NCBI GenBank assembly: GCA_025617745.1
Contig: CM046857.1
Span: 25,451,761 to 25,515,760, forward strand
DNA length: 64,000 nt
DNA from: Heliocidaris erythrogramma
Lineage: Eukaryota > Echinodermata > Echinoidea > Camarodonta > Echinometridae
Direction: 5' to 3'
Shown: positions 12,630-23,700 of the stretch, piece by piece
Layout of the letters: every line of letters starts with the position of its first letter
Position numbering within the stretch: position 1 is the stretch's first letter
Notes under the pieces: model-generated
The model's input: only the letters and a program-made list of their open reading frames with translations
The model's database searches: none
Told to the model about the DNA's origin: nothing
Translations under genes and position numbers: made by a program

Positions 12630-13385
12630 AAGGCAATCCTACTTTGGTGGTAAGTTGATTTGTATGAAAGCAGAAAAATAAGAAAAACACGATGGTGAAA
12701 GTTTGAAAGAAATCGGAACAAGGAATAAGAAAGTTATGGATGTTTGAAAGATGAGATCACTACATCTATGCAAATCTCATATTGGCAATTTGGTGAGTCG
12801 ATTGTGACATTTTTATAATGGACAACTCTCCTGTTTGTCGTACACAAAAATATCATTACTTTGCGGTTTTCTCCGAAGCGCATCTACCCTCGGGGTAGTA
12901 CTCGAGTTGTCCACAACTTCATCACAGGGACGTTACCTATTCAGCCAATTTGAAATTCCCATAGGTAAGGTGATTACAATGTTCAAAAATTCATAACTTT
13001 CTTATTGCTTGTCCGATTTTCGTTAAAACTTTTACCAATCTGATTCTCTGATTTTTCCTCTTTCTTTCAGAGCAACTTGCCATTAGGCCCCCAAAAAAAT
13101 GTTGTATTGGCGTAACCCGCCCGACCCTAAAAATGTAGCCGACCCTAGGTTTTTTTGTTTTTTTTGACTATCGATATCGCGTATCGTGCTGCCTTTGCGA
13201 TCGCGATCGTGATCGAAAACCCGGAAGTGCTGCGGACAGAACTAGCTGCGTGTATTATGTATTATACTGTCGTTAAAAAAAATCCCGACCGACCGACCCT
13301 ATTTTTCAGAGACCCGTTACGCCAATACAACAATTTTTTTTTTCAGAGCAACTTGGATCATGGATTCCTTAAGGTTGGATTTCCT
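12630..13385. mobile_element. TTAA-flanked palindromic element with a nested insert
   Basis: TTAA occurs at 12,626-12,629 and 13,386-13,389, and the ends AAGGCAATCC and GGATTTCCT are related in inverted order. The two halves are roughly palindromic (GAAAGTTATG against CATAACTTTC). A TTAA target suggests piggyBac-type mobilisation. The family is related to the larger palindrome at 40,830-47,008, which has the same AATAAGAAAGTTATGG core. The right arm is interrupted by the element at 13,080-13,340. Confidence 0.6.
13080..13340. mobile_element. Nested 261-bp insert with 15-bp target duplication
   Basis: Flanked by identical TTTCAGAGCAACTTG at 13,065-13,079 and 13,341-13,355. Inside, TTGTATTGGCGTAAC near the left end faces GTTACGCCAATACAA near the right end. 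One end is T-rich. The long direct repeat plus A/T-rich tail would fit a retroposed element; the inverted motifs would fit a DNA element, so class is open. Confidence 0.6.
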
Positions 13386-14073
13386 TTAAATCTACAGTAC
13401 TTGACTGGATGCAATGGTAATGGAAAATCTGCATTTGTCACAACAGCCTTCCACACACTGGGCAACATCGCTATGTACTTCAATGACCAATGTTTGAAAA
13501 GTTGTATAAAGGTTGTACAAGTTTGTTGCTGACCTAGAAACGTTAGTACACATTGGAACAAAAATACAGTTTGGGCAATTAAAAATAAATTGAAAGTAAG
13601 AACAAAGAAAAAACAAGTTTTAGTGTCTTGCATAAAATGAAAAAAACAAATGAACATTTAAAATTCTTAAGTACTCATGCCACCATAATGAGCTGTCTCC
13701 TCTTCCAAGACAGATAAGTTAGCACTGAAATTTTAGAGTAAGAATGGAGAGAAATGGAGGATATAAACAGTTCTCCATGTTTAAAAAGATAAACTGAAAC
13801 AGACTAAAAATAATGACCAAAAAAAAAGAAAGAAAAGAAGAGCTTAAAATGTTTCAAAAAACATCTAAAATAATTCTATACAATTATATTGATAACAAAT
13901 GTTTAACATGAATCTTCTTCATAAATACATACTGACATAGGTATAGATGTAATGATGACAACCAAAATACAGTTCAAGGAATGCAGCCAAAGTTCTTTCT
14001 CTCCAACACCTGTCACTTACTTTTACATTGTTTGGAAACAAATACAACAAGAGACAACTGTTAGATAAATGGC

Positions 14074-14742
14074 TCAAGGCAGATTAATGCTGCCAATATT
14101 GCTAAAGGCTCCTGGTCTCCCATGCTTACTGATGGCACACACAGCAAAATGATACATACTGCCTGCTTTGAAATGTGTGAGCGTGCAGGCCATGGGCAAG
14201 GGTAGTGCATCCACGGCACCTATCTTCTTCCAGAGGTCTGTGCTGGGCGTGCCAGATTCTGATTCCTGGTAGGCATATAGTAGGTAACGTTTGACATCAA
14301 CCTTCGAGGCACCTCCATCAGGGTCGGCCTTCCAGGAGAGCACAATGCCCTCTTGGGAGTGCTTGATTTCAAGGACAGGTTTGATAGGCATAGGAGTAAA
14401 CAGAGTATTACGGGAAACGTCCAACACTGCTGTCAGGTCTGGCAGCTGAGCAGGATGTTTCGTTTTGGCAGTTTCCTGTTGCTTCTGCACTTGCTGCTGC
14501 TGCTGCTGTTGCTGAAGCTGTTGATTCCTTTGCTGTTGGATTTGACGTTGTACCAGCTGCTGGCTCAGTTGCTGCTGCTGTTGTTGTAGTTGATGCTTCT
14601 GGAGTTCTTGTGGGGAGAGTCTTGAGGAAGTGGCTCCAGTAGCTCGACGAAGGTGTTGATCAAGCTGATTGCTCTTTTGCCGACATTCTTCAATGCTCTT
14701 TTCAACCAGGCTCAACTCACTGCGGAATTTCCTCTCTTGCTC
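14074..14742 (-). CDS. ATF7IP: ATF7IP last exon: Gln-rich segment plus FN3 domain
   Basis: 223 codons including TGA at 14,074-14,076. It starts after the acceptor TTTTACAG. A charged helix (EQERKFRSE) leads into a polyglutamine region coded by CAG/CAA, then the C-terminal fibronectin III domain (last about 100 residues). The diagnostic stretch is GIVLSW, then YLLYAYQE, WKKIG, ALPLPMACTLTHF and YHFAV, matching vertebrate ATF7IP, whose FN3 domain contacts MBD1. The acceptor is phase 0, continuing the previous exon after DVQ. Confidence 0.93.
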   Translation of the reverse strand, partial: EQERKFRSELSLVEKSIEECRQKSNQLDQHLRRATGATSSRLSPQELQKHQLQQQQQQLSQQLVQRQIQQQRNQQLQQQQQQQQVQKQQETAKTKHPAQLPDLTAVLDVSRNTLFTPMPIKPVLEIKHSQEGIVLSWKADPDGGASKVDVKRYLLYAYQESESGTPSTDLWKKIGAVDALPLPMACTLTHFKAGSMYHFAVCAISKHGRPGAFSNIGSINLP

Positions 14743-17700
14743 CTGTAAAAGTCATTCAAAGTTACAAGAGGAAGTCACCGTAAATATTAGGATGACAGAC
14801 ATGAATTTGATTGCTACAATAAAAGTAGGTCTTCTGTTCGCCATAATCTAAATAATGACAAAAATGTGTGATTTCAACCTCTCCCCCACCCTCCCTCCTG
14901 AAAGTTTTTTGACATCAATCTTTGAGGAATTATAACCTCCATATGCAGTATCTAAAATAAATCTGCATTGCACTTGCAGCCGATCTTAAAAAGAAATGAA
15001 ATCAATTTAAATCATATTAATCTGAAGAAAAATCAAATATGATTTTTCAAGAAAATTATAATCAACAGCAAACACCAACCCTGATTGTGAGCCATTTCAC
15101 CAAACTCCTCCAAACTCAACTTACTTGTACATCTAGCAGTTGTTTCTGACAGCTTTGGTACACTTGAAGACTCATTCCTGAATGCTTACTTAATTTTGAC
15201 CTTAGGGTCCGCTGGTATTCCTCTCCTCTCTGAATCTGAGACTGAAATGGAAAAAGTAGCGACGGATTAAATATATAACATGCCTTACATGAACATCTAC
15301 ATGTATAAGCTTGATAAATCAGAGAACTAATACCACAACACTCAAACAGTTGCAGAAATGCTAGACCATTGTGATGGGGAACCACTTGTTATCCGCCAAA
15401 AATACATCTAGAGTGGAACCTTGTTATAAAAAACTCCTTGGGACCAAGGATATTACCTCTTTATATCGGAACCGTGTTATATCAGGGCTAAACTAGAAAT
15501 ATCACTGAAGATGATGATTAATACCCCCGCCCCGTGACAACAGCCTTTCTTGACTTTTGGTCGAAAACTGAGGAAGTAGTTCGATCCGCAAGATTTTTCC
15601 CTGATTTACTGCCATACATATGCCGTTTCCATGGCAACGCAGATTCCGACTCATCCGAAAAATATGTCTTGCACATCTTCCCACCAAGACCAATGTGTGT
15701 ACCAAATTTCATGCCTTTCGGTCAAAAACTGAGGAAGTAGTTCGATCCGCAAGGTGTTTCCTTGATTTTCTGCCATAAATATGCCGTTACCATGGCAACG
15801 CAGATTCCGACTCATCCGAACAATATGTCTTGCACATCTTCCCACCAAGACCAATGTGTGTACCAAATTTCATGAGCTTTGGTCGAAAACTGAGAAAGTA
15901 GTTCGATCCGCAAGATTTGCAACAGACCGACCGACTGACCGCCCAACCGTTGACTGATTCCTATATATATATATACCCCCTTCAAACTTCGTTTGGCGGG
16001 GGTATAAAAACAATAGAATACAACAACGGCAACGCAAAGCATAGCATCCCCTCGCAGGGTATAAATGGCCTACGTCAGAACAAGTTAACTCCATTAGACT
16101 ATACTATTATATTACTAGGCAAGGAAATTACTAGTAACTTGGGACTGGATGTACAGAAAGTTTACTACTTTATGGCATGACCCATGAGAAGATCTGAAAA
16201 TAAACTTTCTCATGTACATAATTAGCTATTTTTGCATCTTTAATGAACTGTGAGCTTTGTTCTTTGACCTTCAAACTCAGAGATTGAACTTAGGCTGTAT
16301 CTTCATACCATATTTCATTAAAATTTGTCAAACAGTACTAAAGTTGTGATCGAACGGAAACCACATTTTCGCATAGCTATTTTCACATATATTTAATGAG
16401 CAATGCTATACGCGAAGATCGAACTTAGGCTATATCTTTATACCATGTACCTTCTTACCAAATTTCATTAAAATCTGTCTAATATTACTAAAATTATTAA
16501 ACATAAACCACGTTTTCGGAGTTTTTGCATATGTAATAAGCTATGACCTTTGACCGACATACTCCGAACTCAAACTGAGGCTATATCTTCATACCATAAT
16601 AATAGAATATTTCTTACATAGCGCATTATACCATTGGAAAAGGTATCTGTCTAACATTACTTAACCCTTTAACCATTTGGGGGGGGGGCCTTTTTGGCCC
16701 CCCTGTAGTTTTTTTCGCCGTGCTTCTAGACCGTTTGGAATTTCACGTTCAAACTTCATGACTTTTTTCTCACAAGTCTCACGCATATTTTGATATATAA
16801 TTCACCCCGGTTGGACATGTAGAACTGATTTTAGAGGTCGATAATTGCTTGACCGTCACAAAAAAACAGCAATTTTTGCACAGGTTTCTATGTAATTCAT
16901 ATATCCAATGCCAGATCTGTTATAATTGATATGATGAATTAGAATTTGGATTATTTCTTTATTAGTTTATTTCATATACTTTAACAAAAATCTTATTCTA
17001 CTTGATATGCTTTATGTCTGCGCCAATTTTCAAGTCAATCGGTCTATTCGTTGCCGAGATCTGAGGGGGGGGGGGCCAAAAAGGCCCCCCCCCCCCAATG
17101 GACTCAAGTCCTCCAAATAACCCAATGGGATTAGGGTTAAGTTATCGAACGGAAACCACATTAGGATTTTCACATGTTAAATGACCTTTGACCTACATAC
17201 TCTGAAATCGAACTTAGGCTGTATTTTGATACCATGTACCTTCATATCACATTTCATTAAAATCCATCAAACGTTACTAAAGTTAGTAAATGAAGCTTAA
17301 TGGGAGGAATTTTAATTCGTAAACAATTTTTTTGTTAGGCTTTCTCCCAGTGTTAAAGATCGTATGCTCGATCTGTAATGAAAATCACAAGTCAGAAAAA
17401 ATTGGAACCAGCGGGATTCGAACCTGTCATCTACTGCTTGCCGGGCAGCGACTTAACCACCAGGCTATTCTGGTTCACGGCCAAGTCACGATGAACTGGA
17501 ATCAAATACCCAAGATCCTCTTCTTTCTGACTCATTAATATTCAACGGCCCGCCATGGACAATATTACAGATCGAGCATACGATCTTTAACACCTTTAAC
17601 CCCTAAAATCGAACAGAAACCACATTTTTCCATATTTAATGAGCTTTGACCTTTGACCTTTCACGTACATACTCTAAAATCGAACATGGGCTGTATTTTG

Positions 17701-20700
17701 ATACCATGTACCTTCATATCAAATTTCATTAAAATCCATCAAACATTACTTAAGTTATCGAACGGAAACCACATTTTCGGATTTTCGCCCATTTAATGAG
17801 CTATGACCTTTGACCTTCATACTCTGAAATAGAACTTAGGCTGTATTTTTATACCATGTACTTTCATATCAAATTTCATTAAAATCCGTCAATCATTAAA
17901 GTTATCGAACAGAAACCGACTTGTTATGGACGGACAGACGGATGGACGGCACCCTTGCTATATCCCCTCCGACTTCGTCGGCGTGGGCATAATAAAGAAG
18001 TGGGACCGGCAAAATTACCGTTATATTGAGAGTTTGTTATAAGTGTTCTTTATAGCGAGGTTCCACTGACCCATTTCTTTCTATGCCAAGTGAAATCACT
18101 TTTTAGTCCACAAAGTCACATAAATTAAGAGTAAGTCACTTGAGCACAGAAAACCAATTTCAGTGTTATTACACTCACCAGAATGAGTTGTTTCTTGTTC
18201 CGATGTTGATGGACCTTGGTCTGTACCAGACTCTGCTCTTCCTGCAGCTTCTTGATCTGAGCCCTCTGAACCTGCTGCTGTTCCAGCTGACTGGACTGTA
18301 GTCTCTGAGCGGCCATTCTAGCCTGCTGATGTTGCTCTTGCTCACGCTGCTCACGTGCAGCCTTGGCTACGGCTTGGGCATGGTTGGCAGCATGTGCCCT
18401 CTCCTGAGCCTGAATCTGTAGCTGTTGCTGCTGCTGCTGCTGCTGCTTCTGGATGGCTATCTGTGTCCCACTCTGTAAGGTAGAGGTGGTGAGGGTCGGA
18501 GGTGCGCTTGCTCCATGAGGCCTCACCATCTGAACCTGTATCTGACCTGTAGGAAGCTGGATCTGCTGACACACTTGTAAACTTTGCTGTAGGAACAAAA
18601 ATGGAATATTACAATTCTCTTGTAAAACCACCATATAAGATATCATAATCAGTATAAACATCCTTGAAATTATTGAATATTAAAATTGTGAGAAATATGA
18701 ATGCATGCATTGATATGAAAGTGTGTGAAAGTAAGAGCTCATATTAAGTGTAACAGCTAATGAAAGCAAAAACTCAGTACCAGCACATGCACATGCACAT
18801 ATAAAGAGAATCAAATGTTACAGAGTAAAATGCAATAAGTGTTAGATAAGTTGACCTCAGTATAAATTATCATCGAACTATTGAGAAGCATATTTTTGTA
18901 AGATGGTGGAAGAGATGAGTGTTCTAGAGCAGAGATCAACCTTTAACCCTATTTAACTGGGCTATTTCAGACCATGCTTTTACTGGGGGGGGGGGGGGGG
19001 GTCAATTTGACCCCCCCAGATCTCGGGACCGAATGTCCGATTCACGCGAAATTTTGCATGGAGGTAAAGTATTAGCGACACATTGTTTTTTTGTTTAAAG
19101 TTAAACGATCCAATGTTAAATATGCAAATTATGTGCATATTATCCTATTCACCGGCCGTATGGCCGCAGCGCCGGATAGGCCGCACTCCAACTTTGACAA
19201 CTCATTTGAAGAAAAAAAAATATGGGGAAAAATCACAAGCATAAGAAATTTTGCCCCCCAAATATCATACAACGAAAAAACAAGGGCCAAACTTTTTATT
19301 GTATTGACTATTTGAAGACGATTATTCCTAGATGTCTTTGCTTTATGTCATTAAGAATTTAAAAAGTTGAACTTGAAGAGAATCTGACGAAGCGTAGTAC
19401 TAGTACTAGTAGTAGTACTCGCAAACACGTACATCTTTGTAGACTAACGTTAGTACTATAAAGTATACGGTACATGCCGTCTCCCTAAAAGTTCGAAAAC
19501 AAATAGGACTATCAACCGTGAATGCAACTCACAAATTGAGGCACAATCACAAATGAAATTGGAAAGGAAATGTTTCCACCACTCTAAAAAATCGTGAAGA
19601 GATATCTTACATAGGTGCATATTCCATCAAAGGTTCCCTATGTGACATCCAAAGACAGAAAAATACATAATACAGAATGATGGTTTCGAAGAGGAAATTG
19701 AAAACGTTGTCACGACGATTTGCAAGCTGAAACATGTCCTTGCCATGACCAAAGAAAGATAGGATACTCTCCCGACTGTGTAAAGGGTCCGATGTAACGG
19801 CCAAGAGTAGGGCGCCCTTCCCCATATGAGCCCACTTACGTTACATAAAATTAGGGGGAGACGGGAATGCCCTATCTTATCTTTTAAGATCTTTGCCATG
19901 ACTTACAATGCAGGGTAACTCGCACGCCACGTGCGCTATGAAAAATCCTCTGCGATAATGTCCGTTCTCCATACAAAATACACACATCTCCGTGAAGGAT
20001 CCTGCAAGGATACGACCGAAATAGCGCAGAGGTGGAGGGGGGTGCCATCGATCTCAACACATACGAAGGGTGTGCTCAAAAGACAAATTAAAACTTACAA
20101 AGCGCCTACGTATCCACTACAATAGCTCACAGAACAGAAAACACTTTTGCCTCTTTGATACTACCATAATCTATCGGGCTGGCTAATTTCAGCACGGTAC
20201 TCGAGCTCAATAGAGAGCTAGCTTCGTACGAGTGCTCTGTCAACCTCGGAAGACCATACGAGGCCGTGTTTGTAACTACACTAAAGGAAAAAAGAAACTT
20301 ATAAAAGTTCAAGAGATCACCAAATTAAATTCTCTGCATGGAAATGTACCAAATTTGGATATAATGTTGATTCAATGCATGGCTTTAAATGACAGTCAAT
20401 AACAAAAAGTTTTCTTCAATGCCACAAAAGAAATGTGCACTGAAGCAAAGGACTCTCTAATCCCAAGTCACAAAGACAAACTGCAGCCTTGTACACCATA
20501 TGCATGTCAATGAATGAAACAAAAGAATTTCAAAAGGGATTTGCAAGTTCATATCCAAACAGATTAATAGCCAGTATGTCCACCTCTAGCTTGCTGGCAA
20601 GCTGTACACCGTCTTCGCATGCTTCCGATCAGATTCGCGATGGTAGCCTGGGGAACATTGTTCCATTCCTCTTGCAGTGCTGCAATGAGCGTCTCCCTAT

Positions 20701-23700
20701 TGATGGGTTGATTGATGGGTTGACACACGTCGACCAAGCTCTTCCAGAGATGTTCAATTGGGGAAAGGTCTGGTGAACGGGCGCACCATGGCAGAACATC
20801 AATATCCTCTTGCTCGAGGGGTGCAAATCCCTTTTGAAATTCTTTTGTTTCATTCATTGACATGCATATGGTGTACAAGGCTGCAGTTTGTCTTTGTGAC
20901 TTGGGGATTAGAGAGTCCTTTGCTTCAGTGCACATTTCTTTTGTGGCATTGAAGAAAACTTTTTGTTATTGACTGTCATTTAAAGCCATGCATTGAATCA
21001 ACATTATATCCAAATTTGGTACATTTCCATGCAGAGAATTTAATTTGGTGATCTCTTGAACTTTTATAAGTTTCTTTTTTCCTTTAGTGAGCGCTATCCA
21101 TATATTGATAAGATATGTAGTTATTAGTTCTGAATTATATTTATGACTGAAAATATTTCAGTACTTGAAAGATAAGTAGATCTACATCGTTAGAGATAGA
21201 GCACAGGCTTACTGTAGATCTAACGTTTGTCCCGTCCATTCCAATACGTGTGGTGATTTTGGAGGCGGTTCATTTTTGTCCGTTGTTGCCCATAGGCCGC
21301 ACCCCGACTTTGGGATCATATTTTGAGTGAAAATACCGCGGCCTTTCCGCCAGCGAATACGGTAATTACCAAAGTACGCTCATTTTTGCTAATTTGCTGT
21401 TATTTACACGAGGGTTTTATTTTTGTGAATTACGCGAAAATATCGCCACTTGCTGATGACTGCACTAATTTGCGCCGCGAAAAAGTGAAGCCTATAGCGC
21501 GCGCATAGTGCCTCCCGAGTACGAGTACGAGACCTGTGTACGTACCTCAGATCGCAATAGTTAAAGCCTTATGTTTCACTTTATTCCATTTAATTATGCG
21601 TGTGCGCGCGTGTGTGTGTAAAATTGGGTTTTTTTACAGACGTGTATCAATCAGATATGATTATTTATGTCTGGGGACCGACCTTTAACGTCACCATGCG
21701 AAAGACGTGACTCAGTCTCGAACCTGGCTCCGGTAATCAGTTTATAACTTCCACAGTAGCTGAATTACAGATGTATGCCACAACACCCACAACACCCAGT
21801 TGTGGCATGTTAATTATGTTAGCACTTACTAATGTGTACATAAATTCTACTACGTAAATGTTGGTTAGATATTTCAAAAATTGGCTTGAATTTCACTTTT
21901 ATTCTAGCTCAAAGCTAAAATCTCATGCCTCAATTCATTCTTTATAAGATATTTATATTCTTTCATTTAATATGATTTTTTTATTGGACTCCAGCTGCAA
22001 TATTTCAGTTTAGGTGTCAAATTATTGAATTTCTAATGATTATTATTCCTGCTGAAACATGTGTAGTCACATGACTCGCGATTGTAAAATCTGCTCGCGA
22101 ACGTGAGTCATGTGACTACACCTGTTTCAGAAGGAAGAATAATCAGAGAAATTCAATAATTTGACACCTAAACTATTGCAGCTGGAATATAAAGGACTTC
22201 TTTTACAACAGCCATTTGATAAACATGATTCTTGGTCATTTGGCAAATCGTGCAAAACAACTCGCGAAATTGTCTGAGACCTTGCCATTCGCGGAAATAT
22301 CTGTACATGAAAGTATCAGCTTTTACAGTATTGGGTATCCTCATAGCAAATGTGCATTTTTTTTATAGAAAATGCTGTTGGATATTCATACCATCTTAAT
22401 ATATCATATGTACAGATGGTAATTAGTTCTTAAATCTGATGAAAAGTAACCATGTTTATATTATTAGACATAGACATTTTAAAAATGGCATCTTATAATT
22501 TGATGTTCTGCCAAGACGTCATATGGATAATGCACTCTCAATCCCTCTCTGCTATGGGCCCTCTTCTTCCTTCAGTGTCATTTTTGGAGTCTGATACCAT
22601 GCCACTTCTTGGTCCACCTCGTTTCCTTTTGGCCATGTATTTTCCCTTCAAGTAGGTCATCAAACGCATTATTACATTATGTGTCGCCTCCAATTGTTAT
22701 CTCTTCTAACCTCTGTCACACCATCTTAACTTACTTGTTGAGTAGAAGTGACTTGTAGCTGTGGCCTGGGCTGCGGCAACCATGGCTGGGGTTGCCTTGT
22801 GGCAAGAGCAGCAGCTGAAGCTGCAGCTCCTGGAAGCTGATGTCGGCCCTGCTGCAGCATCTTCAAAGATATCTGCTGCTGTTGCTGCTGAAGCCTCTGC
22901 TGAATGGCCACCTTTCCCTGCATTCTGGCTTGGTTCTGCATGTTAGCCATCACCGGTTGCAGGCCTGCTAAGGTTGCAGTGGCAGCATGCTGACTCGTCG
23001 GCATTGGTCGTTGCTGTACCAGTGTCTGAGATACAGTTACCTGAGAAGTTGGAGGGTGCCCTCTGCCTGCTGCTGGGATCTGTTGTCTTTGGCCATGCTG
23101 GAGGCTCACCACCTGAGAGCGTACGTTGGAACCCTGCATCTGGGTGGTTACTGCTGGAGGGTTCACATTCCTGAGCTGTATCAAAACATTGATGCAAAAG
23201 AGTTAAGTAACTTTGTAAACTTATTTGTCTGACAGCAATATACATACTGGTACCTTATTTCTATGCCTTTTCGTCAGAACTGTGCAATGCTCAGCTTTTA
23301 AATCAACTATAAGACAGCATTTTCGTCCACCTCTCCCTACTTACTAACAATCTAATATAAAAATAGTGCAAGTATGAAACTTCTGCCAGCACTTTATATT
23401 CCAGAAAACTGGGGATTCAAAATCAAGCGTGAAAAACAGGAATGCATGTATGCATGTTCGCATATTGCCCACTACTCACCTGAAGGTTTGCAGCAGACGT
23501 AGATTGCTTATTCCCTTGAGGTGAGATGCTCTGTGGAACACCAGGAGAGGTTCTTTTAGGAGATGGTGTTGGCCCCGAGGTAGAACCAGTTCTAGTTTGT
23601 GGCACAGGTTGTACAGCACCTGTTCGTTGGCCAGATCTCTGGGTAGCGTTTTGTAAAACAAGATTTGGGGCACCAGTTTGCACTTGTCTTGCATTTGATG

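Larger units (their letters stand above)
9767..14073 (-). other. ATF7IP 3' UTR and/or downstream flank
   Basis: No coding region is supported between the ATF7IP stop codon and about 9.77 kb. The sequence is AT-rich and carries at least three palindromic elements annotated separately. How much of it is transcribed as 3' UTR cannot be told from sequence. Confidence 0.4.
16190..17993. repeat. Tandem-repeat element, about 150-bp units, interrupted twice
   Basis: Successive diverged units share TTTGACCTTCATACTC, GAACTTAGGCTGTAT, TTTCATTAAAATC and ATCGAACGGAAACCAC. The right end has GACGGACAGACGG followed by the small hairpin CCGACTTCGTCGG and GTGGGCATAAT. The element at 16,665-17,136 and the one at 17,350-17,593 sit inside it. 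Four units carry perfect TGACCTTTGACC. Confidence 0.6.
15412..18068. mobile_element. Outer TIR element with AGTGGAACCT ends
   Basis: AGTGGAACCTTGTTATAAA on the left and, reversed, AGTGGAACCTCGCTATAAA on the right are near-identical ends. Ends of this kind are seen in pogo/Tc1-type non-autonomous elements, which is an inference here. About 2.66 kb, non-coding, serving as host to several later insertions. A decayed relative with GTTATAGC motifs lies at about 48,130-48,330. Confidence 0.5.
15242..18178 (-). other. Intron almost wholly filled by nested repeats
   Basis: From 15,412 to 18,068 the intron is one outer TIR element containing two tandem-repeat elements, a TTAA element and a tRNA-bearing element. 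Only about 170 bp next to the left exon and 110 bp next to the right exon look like original intron. Confidence 0.6.

Noticed and set aside
20564-20935. Intact Tc1 transposase gene
   Set aside because: Only the C-terminal part remains, and its N-terminal end runs into the inverted repeat; this is an internally deleted copy.
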